Below, piece after piece: positions 22,075 through 30,016 of a DNA stretch of 36,980 bases (position 1 is the stretch's first letter; each line of letters opens with the position of its first letter). Both the position numbers and the translations under genes were made by a program. This DNA comes from Anaerolineae bacterium. Its GTDB lineage: Bacteria; Chloroflexota; Anaerolineae; Promineifilales; Promineifilaceae. The stretch covers positions 1-36,980 of the forward strand of contig JADLAX010000094.1 in assembly GCA_020848035.1 (NCBI GenBank), read 5' to 3'. The notes under the pieces were generated by a model. That model was not told the origin of the DNA and did not search any database. It worked only from the letters and a program-made list of their open reading frames with translations.

Positions 22075-22211
22075 TTGATTCTCTCCAAAACTTTTCCAAA
22101 TTGGGGGCACAATATGAGGTGGCTTGGCCAACGTGGACTAAAATAACAATCGGATGAGCATACCCTACTTTAGAAATGCGGCCAACAAAACCGTTCATTC
22201 GAGGCAAACAC

Positions 22212-24086
22212 TCAGAAACGGCGCTCCAGGCGCAGCGTGTGGTGGGTTGCGTGGGCTGTTTGCTGATAGATGAGGCGCTGGCGGGTTGAATCATGGCTGA
22301 ACGTGCCGTCGGAAACGGTGACGCGGCAGCCGTGGGGGTACTGCAAGTTGGGCACAAACAGCGTGGTGGGCACCGTGATCGTCGGATCGCCCAAAAATTC
22401 CAGTTCAAACACCCCTGTCTTACGCTCAAAACGCACTTTTTGCGGCACCCCGGCAATGGCCAGGGGATACGGCCGTACAAACGCCTGCCACCCTCGCGCC
22501 CCCGAGTTTAAGTCAGTCGGGTCGCGCTGCTGGTTGCGGCTAAACAACGACAAATCCTCGCAGTTCCAGCCGTCGCCGCCGCTGTTGCGGTTGTCTGGCG
22601 TGTAGTTCCACACCGTGCCGCTGACCAAATTGGCCTCCACGGCGGCAAAGCTGGCGTCCAGCGCGGCGATCTGGTTGCCAAACCAGTTGAGCCAGTAATC
22701 CAGCTTCAGCGGCATATTAAACGGAATGCCAAATTCGCCCAGCAGCGTGGGCACGCCGCCCATCTGCTGCTGGCTGTTGCGCCGAATGCGGGCAATCTCA
22801 TCCACAAAACTTTGCCGTACTTTTTGTGGCCCCAACACCGGTTTGGCTGTCTGAATGTCCACGGTGAAAAAGGGCAAAAAGAGGCGCAGGAAGAGGGTGA
22901 AGTAGTCGTACCAATGGGCCGCGTTGACGACGTTGGGCGCGTCGTCTGGCCCCCAGGCGGGCATATCTACCAGCGGCGTGTTTTCGGCAAAGATGATCCA
23001 GTTAGGATTGATCTGGCGCATGGCCTGGGCGTAGCGGTTGATGAACGGCCGTAAATAATCCCGCCCAAAATTGACGGAACGGCCGTTGACCTGCGCAAAA
23101 TAATCCGGTTGGAGCAGCTTCGGCTGGCCCTGCCCATCCACCGCCCACACGCCGTGGGCCTGCCAGATGGGCACCACGCCGGGCAGCCAGGCAGTTGCCC
23201 GGCCGCTGTTTTGCAGCTCCGTGCCGCGCTGGCGCGGCCCAAACATGCCTGTGCCCCACCGCGCCACGTGCTGCGGAATTCCCGCCCCCAGCGCCATGCC
23301 TTGCAGCGGCGTCGGCGTGGCCCCCGCCCGCAGGTAAATCTTGCCGTCTGTCTGGGTTAAATCTTGCCAGCCAATGTACCCCGCCGACGGCTCGTTCATC
23401 GAGCCAATGCCCAGCACGTGCGGCAGGCCTTTCAGCCGCTGCGCCACCTGCTGCATGGCACCGATGTAGTGCCGCTGCAAATAATCCTGCGCTGGTTCGC
23501 CATCAATTTGGGTCTTTGGCGCAAAATCATTGCCGCCGAAGAAGAGGGTAAACAGGGTGGCGGCGGCCAGCTTGGTGTAGTTGCTGGGCCAGATGCGCAC
23601 GTGCGGTGTGTCGCCGACGGGATGGTATTCGGCCGCGCCGGACGCCTCAAACTGGGTCACGTCCAGCCCGGCTTTGGTGAAGGTCCAGGCGGGTGCGCCG
23701 TCGCCGCTGGTGTGCCGCCCCCACACGTCCTGGTGCGGATCGATAAACAGCAGAAAGCCGTACTCGCCCGCCTTGCGCACGACGGCTTCCAGGTAGTCCA
23801 GGTAAGCCAGGTCGTATTGCCCTGGCCCGTCGTGTTCGATGGCTTCCCAGGTGATGGTGAAGCGTAGAAAGGTGAGACCCCATGTTTTGAGATGTTGGAA
23901 ATGTTCATCGGCTTCGTTGAGGGGGAACGGCCGTCCCACAAACGACTCGATCTCATCCAGCCCATCGTGCAGGGCCACGCCGCCAGACCAGACGGGCACT
24001 TTGCTGCCGCCGCCCAGGTTCACGCCGCGCAAGATGTGGATACGGCCGTGTTCATCCTTAAACCACTCTCCATCAATGTGCAGCAT
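22212..24086 (-). CDS. GH5 glycosidase, endoglycoceramidase/steryl-glucosidase-like
   Basis: A 624-residue (beta/alpha)8 hydrolase of glycoside hydrolase family 5. The N-terminal RGVNLGGGSKVP and FLRFTITWEAIEHDGPGQYD resemble the glycolipid-active group (endoglycoceramidase and fungal steryl-beta-glucosidase), as does LFIDPHQDVWGR. The acid/base is E232 in GSMNEPS and the nucleophile E451 in LLGEFGIP. After about residue 530 a beta-rich C-terminal domain follows, ending in RLERRF. No signal peptide is seen, so it probably acts in the cytoplasm or is released otherwise. AAGGAAA precedes the ATG at 24086. It is monocistronic; the substrate (sterol or hopanoid glucoside, glycosylceramide or other glycolipid) is an inference from family resemblance. 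Confidence 0.85.
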   Translation of the reverse strand: MLHIDGEWFKDEHGRIHILRGVNLGGGSKVPVWSGGVALHDGLDEIESFVGRPFPLNEADEHFQHLKTWGLTFLRFTITWEAIEHDGPGQYDLAYLDYLEAVVRKAGEYGFLLFIDPHQDVWGRHTSGDGAPAWTFTKAGLDVTQFEASGAAEYHPVGDTPHVRIWPSNYTKLAAATLFTLFFGGNDFAPKTQIDGEPAQDYLQRHYIGAMQQVAQRLKGLPHVLGIGSMNEPSAGYIGWQDLTQTDGKIYLRAGATPTPLQGMALGAGIPQHVARWGTGMFGPRQRGTELQNSGRATAWLPGVVPIWQAHGVWAVDGQGQPKLLQPDYFAQVNGRSVNFGRDYLRPFINRYAQAMRQINPNWIIFAENTPLVDMPAWGPDDAPNVVNAAHWYDYFTLFLRLFLPFFTVDIQTAKPVLGPQKVRQSFVDEIARIRRNSQQQMGGVPTLLGEFGIPFNMPLKLDYWLNWFGNQIAALDASFAAVEANLVSGTVWNYTPDNRNSGGDGWNCEDLSLFSRNQQRDPTDLNSGARGWQAFVRPYPLAIAGVPQKVRFERKTGVFELEFLGDPTITVPTTLFVPNLQYPHGCRVTVSDGTFSHDSTRQRLIYQQTAHATHHTLRLERRF

Positions 24087-24324
24087 GAGTTGTTTCCTTC
24101 AGGTGGCGAGTTTTCCGGTGGGTCTTGGTGAATTTTTGCTTAATTGCCAAGACAGTGTAATTTGATATATTTTAGTCCAAAAGAAACAAGGACACTATCT
24201 TTGAATTGTGGCGATACAGGTATCGGAGCTGCATAGTTACGCAAATCATTACGATTCAAAAGCTTTTATTCAGGCCCAAAACGCTACCCAAAACAGTTTC
24301 ACGGCTTACGGACACTTTTCGTTT

Positions 24325-24741
24325 ATGCTAGTCCGATCCAACCGAAATAAACAAACCCTCTATCGGTGGTTGCACCACTGTTCCATGCTGGTGGTGGTGA
24401 TTGGTATTTTGTTGCCATCGCTAGGTTCCTGGTTGGGTCTCAATGTGGCGGCCATTCAGCCAAACCACGCCCACATTTATTTTGGCGCCAATCATCAACA
24501 CCATCACGATTTGTTTTTGGAGGCCATCCTGCCCCATCCCCACCCTGAAGAGGTGGCGGCTGACGCTGTGGTGAGCGTCTCGTCGGTAGATGTGTTTAGC
24601 AGCGTCTACAGCGTTTACCTGCTGCTTTTTGCCGTAGGTAGTGCGTTTGGTTATCACGAAATCTTCTCAGGCCGGCTAGAGCATGAGAAGGGCTTTGTCC
24701 ACCTTTTTAATTTTTCACCTCCATACCCCCCACCCCGTTAA
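24325..24741 (+). CDS. His-rich membrane protein in the copper cluster
   Basis: A 138-residue protein with two membrane helices (about 20-39, SMLVVVIGILLPSLGSWLGL, and about 98-113, VYLLLFAVGSAFGY). Between them is an extracytoplasmic loop with about ten His (NHAHIYFGANHQHHHDLF, then LPHPHPEE). I do not recognise the family. The pattern, and its place upstream of Sco1 and PCuAC, suggest metal (copper) binding. The start is uncertain: ATG 24325 has a weak GGACA upstream; an alternative GTG at 24208 adds 39 residues without clear features. A GC-rich spacer with the palindrome GTTGGGGGAACGGCCGTTT follows at about 24849. Confidence 0.55.
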   Translation: MLVRSNRNKQTLYRWLHHCSMLVVVIGILLPSLGSWLGLNVAAIQPNHAHIYFGANHQHHHDLFLEAILPHPHPEEVAADAVVSVSSVDVFSSVYSVYLLLFAVGSAFGYHEIFSGRLEHEKGFVHLFNFSPPYPPPR

Positions 24742-24947
24742 ATTCGCCTCTCCCCTTCGCCGATGAATGAGACAAGCGCCGCGTTCGCAGTCTGGCCCGC
24801 ACTCTGGGTGGGCCAGGTGTGTGCTGCGTGATCAGGCAAGTTGTTGGGGGAACGGCCGTTTCCCAACGTCCACCCCGGTACGATTTGCGCCCGTAAAAGC
24901 CAGATCTGCGATCGTTGTAATGCTTTTACGCAAAAGGAACCCGACTT

Positions 24948-25529
24948 ATGAAAAAGGTACTGTCTTTGGCATTCCTGCTGCTGCTGCTGGGCTGTCAATT
25001 TGCTGCCCCACATGAATTTGCTGGCCTTGAGCTAACGGCGCCGCAACCTGCGCCCAACTTCACGCTGGAATCGGCCGATGGCCCCGTGCAGTTAAGCGAC
25101 TACCAGGGCAAGTTTGTCTTTCTCTACTTTGGCTACACCTTTTGCCCCGATGCCTGCCCCACCACCATGACCACGCTGGCGCAGCTTCAGCGGCAGCTTG
25201 GCGATGATGCGGATCAGGTGCAGGTTATCATGATCACCATCGATCCAGAGCGTGATACGGCCGAAAATATGGCCGAATACGTCGCGTTTTTTGACGATTC
25301 TTTTGTTGGTCTCACGGGAGAAAAAGCAGAGATCGATGCCGCCGGTGCCCCCTTTGGCGTGTACTACGAAAAAGAAGAGGGCAGCGCGGCCACCGGCTAC
25401 TTGATGAGCCACACAACCCGCGTCTACTTGCTAGATCGTGAGCAAAATGCGCGCGTGGCTTATGCCCTGGATGCCGACGTAGATGCAATCGCCGCCGATA
25501 TACAGTTTTTGTTAAACGAGAAAAATTAA
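24948..25529 (+). CDS. Sco1/SenC-type copper metallochaperone lipoprotein
   Basis: A 193-residue thioredoxin-fold protein of the SCO1/SenC/PrrC family, which delivers copper to the CuA site of cytochrome oxidase or acts as a thiol reductase. A lipoprotein signal ends at Cys16 (LLLLGC). The metal-binding CxxxC is C66 and C70 in TFCPDACP, and the distal ligand is H155 in YLMSHTTRVYLLD. All three ligands are present, which supports copper binding. AAAAGGA is upstream of the ATG. The PCuAC gene follows 26 nt later, as in many oxidase-assembly loci, though no oxidase subunit is in the window. Confidence 0.95.
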   Translation: MKKVLSLAFLLLLLGCQFAAPHEFAGLELTAPQPAPNFTLESADGPVQLSDYQGKFVFLYFGYTFCPDACPTTMTTLAQLQRQLGDDADQVQVIMITIDPERDTAENMAEYVAFFDDSFVGLTGEKAEIDAAGAPFGVYYEKEEGSAATGYLMSHTTRVYLLDREQNARVAYALDADVDAIAADIQFLLNEKN

Positions 25530-25555
25530 AACAATTCATTAAAAGGAAAACGAAC

Positions 25556-26128
25556 ATGAAGAAAAAGATTTTTATCATCAGCTGGTTAGCTTTATTGCTC
25601 GCTCTGGCCGTCGCCTGCGGCGGACAAATGGACGAAGCTGAACCTATGGACGATGCCGAACCCATGACCGATTCCACCGAAGCCGGTACGCTGCAAGTGA
25701 CGGACGTCACCGCTAACATGTCATTGCCCACCACCACCGGCGCGATTTACATGCTGATTTCCAACAATTCCGACACGGATGATGCCCTGGTTGGGGCAAC
25801 CATCCCTGGTTGTGGCGTGGTGGAGCTGCACGAGATGGCTATGGATGGTGACGTGATGGTGATGCGGCCAGTTGAAGGCGGCCGTATTCCGGTGCCTGCG
25901 GGTGAAACGGTGACGCTCAAACGGGGCGGCCTGCACGTGATGTGTATCGAAAAGGCTGAGCCGGTTGAAGTGGGCCAAATGGTGCCGGTGACCCTGCAAT
26001 TTGAGAATGCGGGTACCATGGAAGTGGAAGCCATGACGATTGACATCGCCGAAGAAGGCATGGGCATGGACATGGAAGAAGGCGAAGGCGGCATGGATAT
26101 GGAAGAAATGCCCACCAGCGCGCCCTAA
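25556..26128 (+). CDS. PCu(A)C-family copper chaperone lipoprotein
   Basis: A 190-residue extracytoplasmic copper chaperone (DUF461/PCuAC). The lipobox is ALAVAC. The Cu(I) motif reads ELHEMAMDGDVMVMRPV and later LKRGGLHVMCI, giving the expected His-Met-(about 21 residues)-His-Met arrangement. A Met/Asp/Glu-rich segment follows the signal, and another forms the C-terminus (GMGMDMEEGEGGMDMEEM); Met-rich tails of this sort add Cu(I) sites in related proteins. AAAAGGAAAA precedes the ATG. It probably works with the Sco protein one gene upstream to load CuA. Confidence 0.93.
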   Translation: MKKKIFIISWLALLLALAVACGGQMDEAEPMDDAEPMTDSTEAGTLQVTDVTANMSLPTTTGAIYMLISNNSDTDDALVGATIPGCGVVELHEMAMDGDVMVMRPVEGGRIPVPAGETVTLKRGGLHVMCIEKAEPVEVGQMVPVTLQFENAGTMEVEAMTIDIAEEGMGMDMEEGEGGMDMEEMPTSAP

Positions 26129-26176
26129 ATCTGGGAACGGCCGTACCCGGGCACACCTGCCAGGGTAAGCCTGTGT

Positions 26177-27286
26177 GTGATAAGTTCTGAGGCTGTTCTG
26201 GAGTGGCACCCGCCACTCCAGAACAGCCTCATCTGGTTAGGTAACCCGATTACAACAACCAAACAGTTCCAGCTTCTTCTGCTCGCGCTCTGCCTGGCGC
26301 TTGGATTGGCCATCGTGCTGTCTGTCGCTGTGGGGGCGGTGCCTGTGCCCTTTGCCACCGTCTTGCAGGTCATTGGCGTGCGCCTGGGCATTTTGCCAGA
26401 GGGCAGCGCGCTTTTTTCGGCCACCGACGAGCGGATTGTCTGGGTCTTCCGGCTGCCGCGTGTGCTGCTGGGCATGATGGTCGGGGCGGCCCTGGCCGTC
26501 AGCGGCACCACCCTGCAAGCCGTGGCCCGTAACCCGCTGGCCGATCCGTTTATCTTTGGCATCAGCTACGGCGCTTCCGTCGGGGCGGTGCTGGTGATTT
26601 CTTTTGGCTGGTCGCTTTTTGGCGGGTTTACCCTTGCCATTGCTGCTTTTGCCGGGGCGCTGCTGGCGACAACGGCCGTTTACCTGCTGGCTCAACAACA
26701 AGGCAGTGCCCATCCGCTGCGGCTGGTGCTGGCGGGCGTAGCCCTCAGCTACCTGCTTTCTGCCGTCACCAGCTACCTGGTGCTGCGCGCTTCCATCGGC
26801 GGTGGAACGGTCGCCTCGGTGCTGGCCTGGCTGGCGGGCAGCCTGGCCCGGGCGGAATGGAGCCAGCTGGGGCTGCCCGGCCTGGTCATTCTGCTGGTGA
26901 CGGGCTACCTGCTGCTCCAGTCGCGCCAGCTCAATGCCCTGCTCATGGGGGATGAAAGCGCCACCGGGCTGGGCGTCAACGTGGAGCGGTTCCGCTTCCA
27001 GCTGTTTGTGCTGACGTCGCTGCTGGTGGGCGTGGTGGTGGCCATCAGCGGGGCCATTGGTTTTGTTGGGCTGATGGTGCCGCATGTTGTGCGCCTGGTG
27101 GTGGGCAGCGATCATCGCCGGGTGCTGCCGCTGGCGGCCCTGGGTGGCGCGCTGCTGCTGGTGGTGGTGGATATGCTAGGGCGGCTGCTGATCGCCCCGC
27201 AAGAGCTGCCGGTGGGGATTGTTACGGCCGTTTTCGGCGGTCCGTTTTTTCTCTGGCTGCTGCGCAGCAAAAAGGGGGTTGGTTAA
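26177..27286 (+). CDS. FecCD-family ABC transporter permease
   Basis: A 369-residue inner-membrane permease of the FecCD/BtuC family (import of siderophores, haem, cobalamin). About nine to ten helices are seen, with RLPRVLLGMMVGAALAVSGTTLQAVARNPLADPFIFGISYGASVGAV as the family hallmark and the late GFVGLMVPHVVRLVVGSDHR. The start is uncertain: GTG 26177 is the furthest upstream, but the frame runs through a perfect inverted repeat, so the real start may be a non-ATG codon after 26230; the membrane part begins about residue 30 either way. The ATPase gene starts 2 nt after the stop. The substrate cannot be told from the permease. Confidence 0.92.
   Translation: MISSEAVLEWHPPLQNSLIWLGNPITTTKQFQLLLLALCLALGLAIVLSVAVGAVPVPFATVLQVIGVRLGILPEGSALFSATDERIVWVFRLPRVLLGMMVGAALAVSGTTLQAVARNPLADPFIFGISYGASVGAVLVISFGWSLFGGFTLAIAAFAGALLATTAVYLLAQQQGSAHPLRLVLAGVALSYLLSAVTSYLVLRASIGGGTVASVLAWLAGSLARAEWSQLGLPGLVILLVTGYLLLQSRQLNALLMGDESATGLGVNVERFRFQLFVLTSLLVGVVVAISGAIGFVGLMVPHVVRLVVGSDHRRVLPLAALGGALLLVVVDMLGRLLIAPQELPVGIVTAVFGGPFFLWLLRSKKGVG
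26189..26230. repeat. Perfect 19-bp inverted repeat at the permease start
   Basis: GAGGCTGTTCTGGAGTGGC (26189-26207) and its exact complement (26212-26230) are separated by only 4 nt. No T-tract follows. If the permease starts at GTG 26177, the stem lies inside its first codons; otherwise it sits in the leader, right after the copper operon. Confidence 0.8.
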
Positions 27287-27288
27287 CC

Positions 27289-28071
27289 ATGCGGCTGGAC
27301 GTGACGGCTGTTTCGCTTGCGATTGGCGCGGCGCGCATTGTGGCCGACGTGACCCTGCACGTGCCCCCTGGCGAAATTGTGGGGTTGATTGGCCCCAACG
27401 GCAGCGGCAAAACCACCCTGCTGCGCAGCGTCTACCGGCGGCTCCGGCCCGTGGCCGGGCACATCCGGCTCAACGAGGCTGACGTGTGGCAGATGAGCGC
27501 CCGCCAATCGGCCCAGCACACCGGCGTGGTGGTGCAGGAAAACAGCGCGGGCTTTGAATTCTCGGTGCAAGAGGTGGTGGCGCTGGGGCGCACGCCGCAC
27601 AAAACCGTTTTTGCCCCAGACAACCAGCACGATGCCCGTATTGTGGCCCAGGCGCTGGCCCAGGTGCAGATGGCGGCGTTTGCGGAACGGCCGTTTGCCA
27701 CCCTCTCTGGCGGTGAAAAGCAGCGCGTCCTGGTCGCCCGCGCCCTGGCCCAGCAGCCCAAACTGCTGGTTCTGGACGAACCCACCAACCATCTGGACAT
27801 TCGCTACCAGCTAGAGCTGCTGGAGTTGGTGCGCAGCCTGGGCATTACCACCCTGGTAACCCTGCACGACCTGAACCTGGCCGCGGCTTACTGCCACCGC
27901 CTTTACCTGCTGCACGAGGGGAGCATTGTGGCCAACGGCCGTGCTGCCGATGTGCTTACCACGGAAAACATTGCCCGCGTCTTCCACGTTTTAGCCATTC
28001 CCGGCACCCATCCGCAAACAGGCCAGCTCCAGCTAACCTTTTCCCTACCAACTTCTTCAAATGGAGATTAA
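27289..28071 (+). CDS. ABC transporter ATPase (FecE/BtuD type)
   Basis: A 260-residue nucleotide-binding subunit for the importer. Walker A is GPNGSGKTT, the Q-loop lies in VVVQENSAGF, the ABC signature is LSGGEKQRV, Walker B is LLVLDEPTNHLD and the H-switch is VTLHDLN. Length and motifs are standard. It begins 2 nt after the permease stop and ends 4 nt before the start of the binding-protein gene, which shows a tight operon. Confidence 0.95.
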   Translation: MRLDVTAVSLAIGAARIVADVTLHVPPGEIVGLIGPNGSGKTTLLRSVYRRLRPVAGHIRLNEADVWQMSARQSAQHTGVVVQENSAGFEFSVQEVVALGRTPHKTVFAPDNQHDARIVAQALAQVQMAAFAERPFATLSGGEKQRVLVARALAQQPKLLVLDEPTNHLDIRYQLELLELVRSLGITTLVTLHDLNLAAAYCHRLYLLHEGSIVANGRAADVLTTENIARVFHVLAIPGTHPQTGQLQLTFSLPTSSNGD

Positions 28072-28075
28072 GTTC

Positions 28076-29146
28076 ATGAAACAACGCCTTGGACTCTTTT
28101 TATGCTTGATTTTGGCGCTGGCGGCTTGCAGTGGGCCGCTGCCGGAAGCCGTCATTGAACACGAGGCGATCACCAGCGTCAACACCACCGCCCTGCTGGC
28201 CGATCTGCCTCCCGCCGTGCCCGATTTGTCGTCATTTCCTGTGACCATTGAAAATTGCGGCCGTACCCTCACCTTCACCCAGCCGCCAGAACGAGTTGTC
28301 GGTCTGTGGCAGCCCGTGAATGAAACGCTGCTGGCCCTGGGCGTGCAGGATCGCATCATCGGTTTTGCCGGGATGTACGACAGCCTGCCCGCCGAATTTG
28401 ATGAAGCCGCCCAGGAAATTCCTAAGCTGGGCAAAATTACCACGCTTTATTTCCCCACCAAAGAAGTGATGATCGAAGCCCAGCCAGACCTGGTGGTGGC
28501 TGAAGGGCTGGACAATTTTGCCTACGATGCGGCGCAGGGTTTTGCCACCGTGGCCGAGTTGGAAGCCAGTGGGGCCAACGTCTACTCCAGCGGCGCGATT
28601 TGCCGCTTTACCTCCGACGACAGCGAGCGGCGCGGCCTGGATTCGGTGTACACGGATTTGGAAAACCTGGGTAAGATTTTTGGCGTCTCGGCCCGGGCGG
28701 ACGCAATTATCGCTCGCCTGAAAGAGCGGGAAGTGGCCATTGAAACGGCCGTTGCCACGGCCGAACCGGTGCGGGTAGCCTTTTTTAACGGGGACGACAA
28801 AGCCATTTACGTGCTAAACACCGGCATCTGGAGCGATTTGATGGCCAAAGCCGGGGGCGACAACGTCTTTGAAGGGATCGCTACTGACGGTGAAATGAGC
28901 GTAGAATTCTTCTCCGTCATCGACGCCGACGTGATTTTGTACGGCACCTATCCCCGCAATGGCTTCTTCCCTGGCCGCGATCCGGCTGAGATTGAGACAT
29001 ATTTAAGCGAAACTTTTCCAGAGATTCCGGCGGTGAGCAACGGCCGTCTTTCCCCCATTCCCACCGTGGTTACCGAAGCGGGGATACGGGCGCTGGACGG
29101 CCTGGAAATGATTGCCAAAGCGCTGCACCCGGACGCATTTAAGTAG
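28076..29146 (+). CDS. ABC transporter substrate-binding lipoprotein
   Basis: A 356-residue class III periplasmic-binding-type lipoprotein (TroA/FepB/BtuF superfamily), with the lipobox LALAAC in the first 21 residues. The two lobes are joined by a long helix; PPERVVGLWQPVNETLLALGVQDRIIGFAG is the usual start of the first lobe. Only one or two Cys besides the lipid-anchored one are present, and no His-rich metal loop as in zinc or manganese binders is seen, so a metal chelate or cofactor is more likely than a free ion. I chose ATG 28076 (GGAG 11-12 nt upstream, normal signal peptide) over ATG 28061. Confidence 0.9.
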   Translation: MKQRLGLFLCLILALAACSGPLPEAVIEHEAITSVNTTALLADLPPAVPDLSSFPVTIENCGRTLTFTQPPERVVGLWQPVNETLLALGVQDRIIGFAGMYDSLPAEFDEAAQEIPKLGKITTLYFPTKEVMIEAQPDLVVAEGLDNFAYDAAQGFATVAELEASGANVYSSGAICRFTSDDSERRGLDSVYTDLENLGKIFGVSARADAIIARLKEREVAIETAVATAEPVRVAFFNGDDKAIYVLNTGIWSDLMAKAGGDNVFEGIATDGEMSVEFFSVIDADVILYGTYPRNGFFPGRDPAEIETYLSETFPEIPAVSNGRLSPIPTVVTEAGIRALDGLEMIAKALHPDAFK

Positions 29147-29161
29147 CAAAAGGAGAACCGA

Positions 29162-29959
29162 ATGGACGAAATAGAAGTAGACGAGGGGGTAACGGCCGTA
29201 CAAACTGCCCACGACGAGGCGATGGAAGCATTTTTGCGCATCTTTGCCACCGAGGCGGACGATATGGCCAAAATTAGCCCCGCCGAAACCCGCCACATCG
29301 CCATGCTCATCTACCCCGGCATGTTTGCCCTGGACATGGTTGGCCCCCTTTCCGTGCTGCAAGGGTTGATGAACACCCAGGTCCACCAACTCTGGAAAAC
29401 CACCGAACCGGTGAAGGCTGGCGCGCTCACCATCGTGCCCACCGGCACCCTGGCCGACTGCCCGGAACAGCTGGAGGTGCTGCTCATTCCTGGCGGCAGT
29501 GCGGGTACCCTGGCCGCCATGCAAGATGCAGAGCTGCTGACGTTTGTCAAAGAAGCCGCCAGCCGGGCCAGGTATGTCACCAGCGTGTGCACCGGTTCGC
29601 TGATCTTGGGGGCGGCGGGGCTGCTCAAAGGGTATCGGGCTACCACCCACTGGGCGGCGCTGGATGTGCTGGCGGCGTTTGGTGCCGAGGCGGTGCAGGC
29701 TCGCTACGTGGAAGATGGCAACCGGATGACGGCGGCGGGTGTCTCAGCGGGGATTGACTTTGCGCTGGCGCTGGCCGCAAAAATTGCGGGGGAACCGTAT
29801 GCCCGGGGGTTGCAGTTGGACATCGAATACGATCCCGCGCCACCCTTTGCGGCTGGCTCCCCAGACGGCGCTGGTGAAGAAATTGCCGGGGCCATGCGGC
29901 TGATGTATGCGCCGTTGATTGAAGCGATGCAAACGGCCGCTGCCCACCCCGCCAGCTAA
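29162..29959 (+). CDS. DJ-1/PfpI-family protein, isonitrile-hydratase-like
   Basis: A 265-residue DJ-1/PfpI-superfamily protein. A 45-residue acidic N-terminal extension of unknown use precedes the fold (IAMLIYPGMFALDMVGP). The nucleophile elbow is C143 in TSVCTGSLILGAAGLLKG, followed by RATTHWAAL, the pattern found in isonitrile hydratase (InhA) and in the N-terminal domain of GlxA/FtrA-like regulators. No AraC-type DNA-binding domain follows. AAAGGAGA lies 6-7 nt before the ATG, 15 nt after the binding-protein gene, so it belongs to the importer operon. Hydration of an isonitrile, or processing of the imported ligand, is an attractive but unproven reading. Confidence 0.85.
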   Translation: MDEIEVDEGVTAVQTAHDEAMEAFLRIFATEADDMAKISPAETRHIAMLIYPGMFALDMVGPLSVLQGLMNTQVHQLWKTTEPVKAGALTIVPTGTLADCPEQLEVLLIPGGSAGTLAAMQDAELLTFVKEAASRARYVTSVCTGSLILGAAGLLKGYRATTHWAALDVLAAFGAEAVQARYVEDGNRMTAAGVSAGIDFALALAAKIAGEPYARGLQLDIEYDPAPPFAAGSPDGAGEEIAGAMRLMYAPLIEAMQTAAAHPAS

Positions 29960-29974
29960 AAAGAGCGGCAGAAT

Positions 29975-30016
29975 GCCTGATCTTCCTGGAGATTAGCAGC
30001 TTTGGGGAGATCAGGC
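29975..30016. terminator. Hairpin between convergent operons
   Basis: GCCTGATCT (29975-29983) and AGATCAGGC (30008-30016) form a 9-bp stem around a 24-nt loop. The right arm overlaps the uvrA stop codon. It probably separates the importer operon from uvrA; there is no marked T-run. Confidence 0.45.

Noticed and set aside
26129..26235. Cobalamin riboswitch before the FecCD importer
   Set aside because: The spacer is too short and no B12-box or conserved core was found; only a simple 19-bp hairpin is there.
29162..29959. AraC-type regulator of the GlxA/FtrA kind
   Set aside because: Only the DJ-1-like domain is present; no C-terminal helix-turn-helix pair follows.
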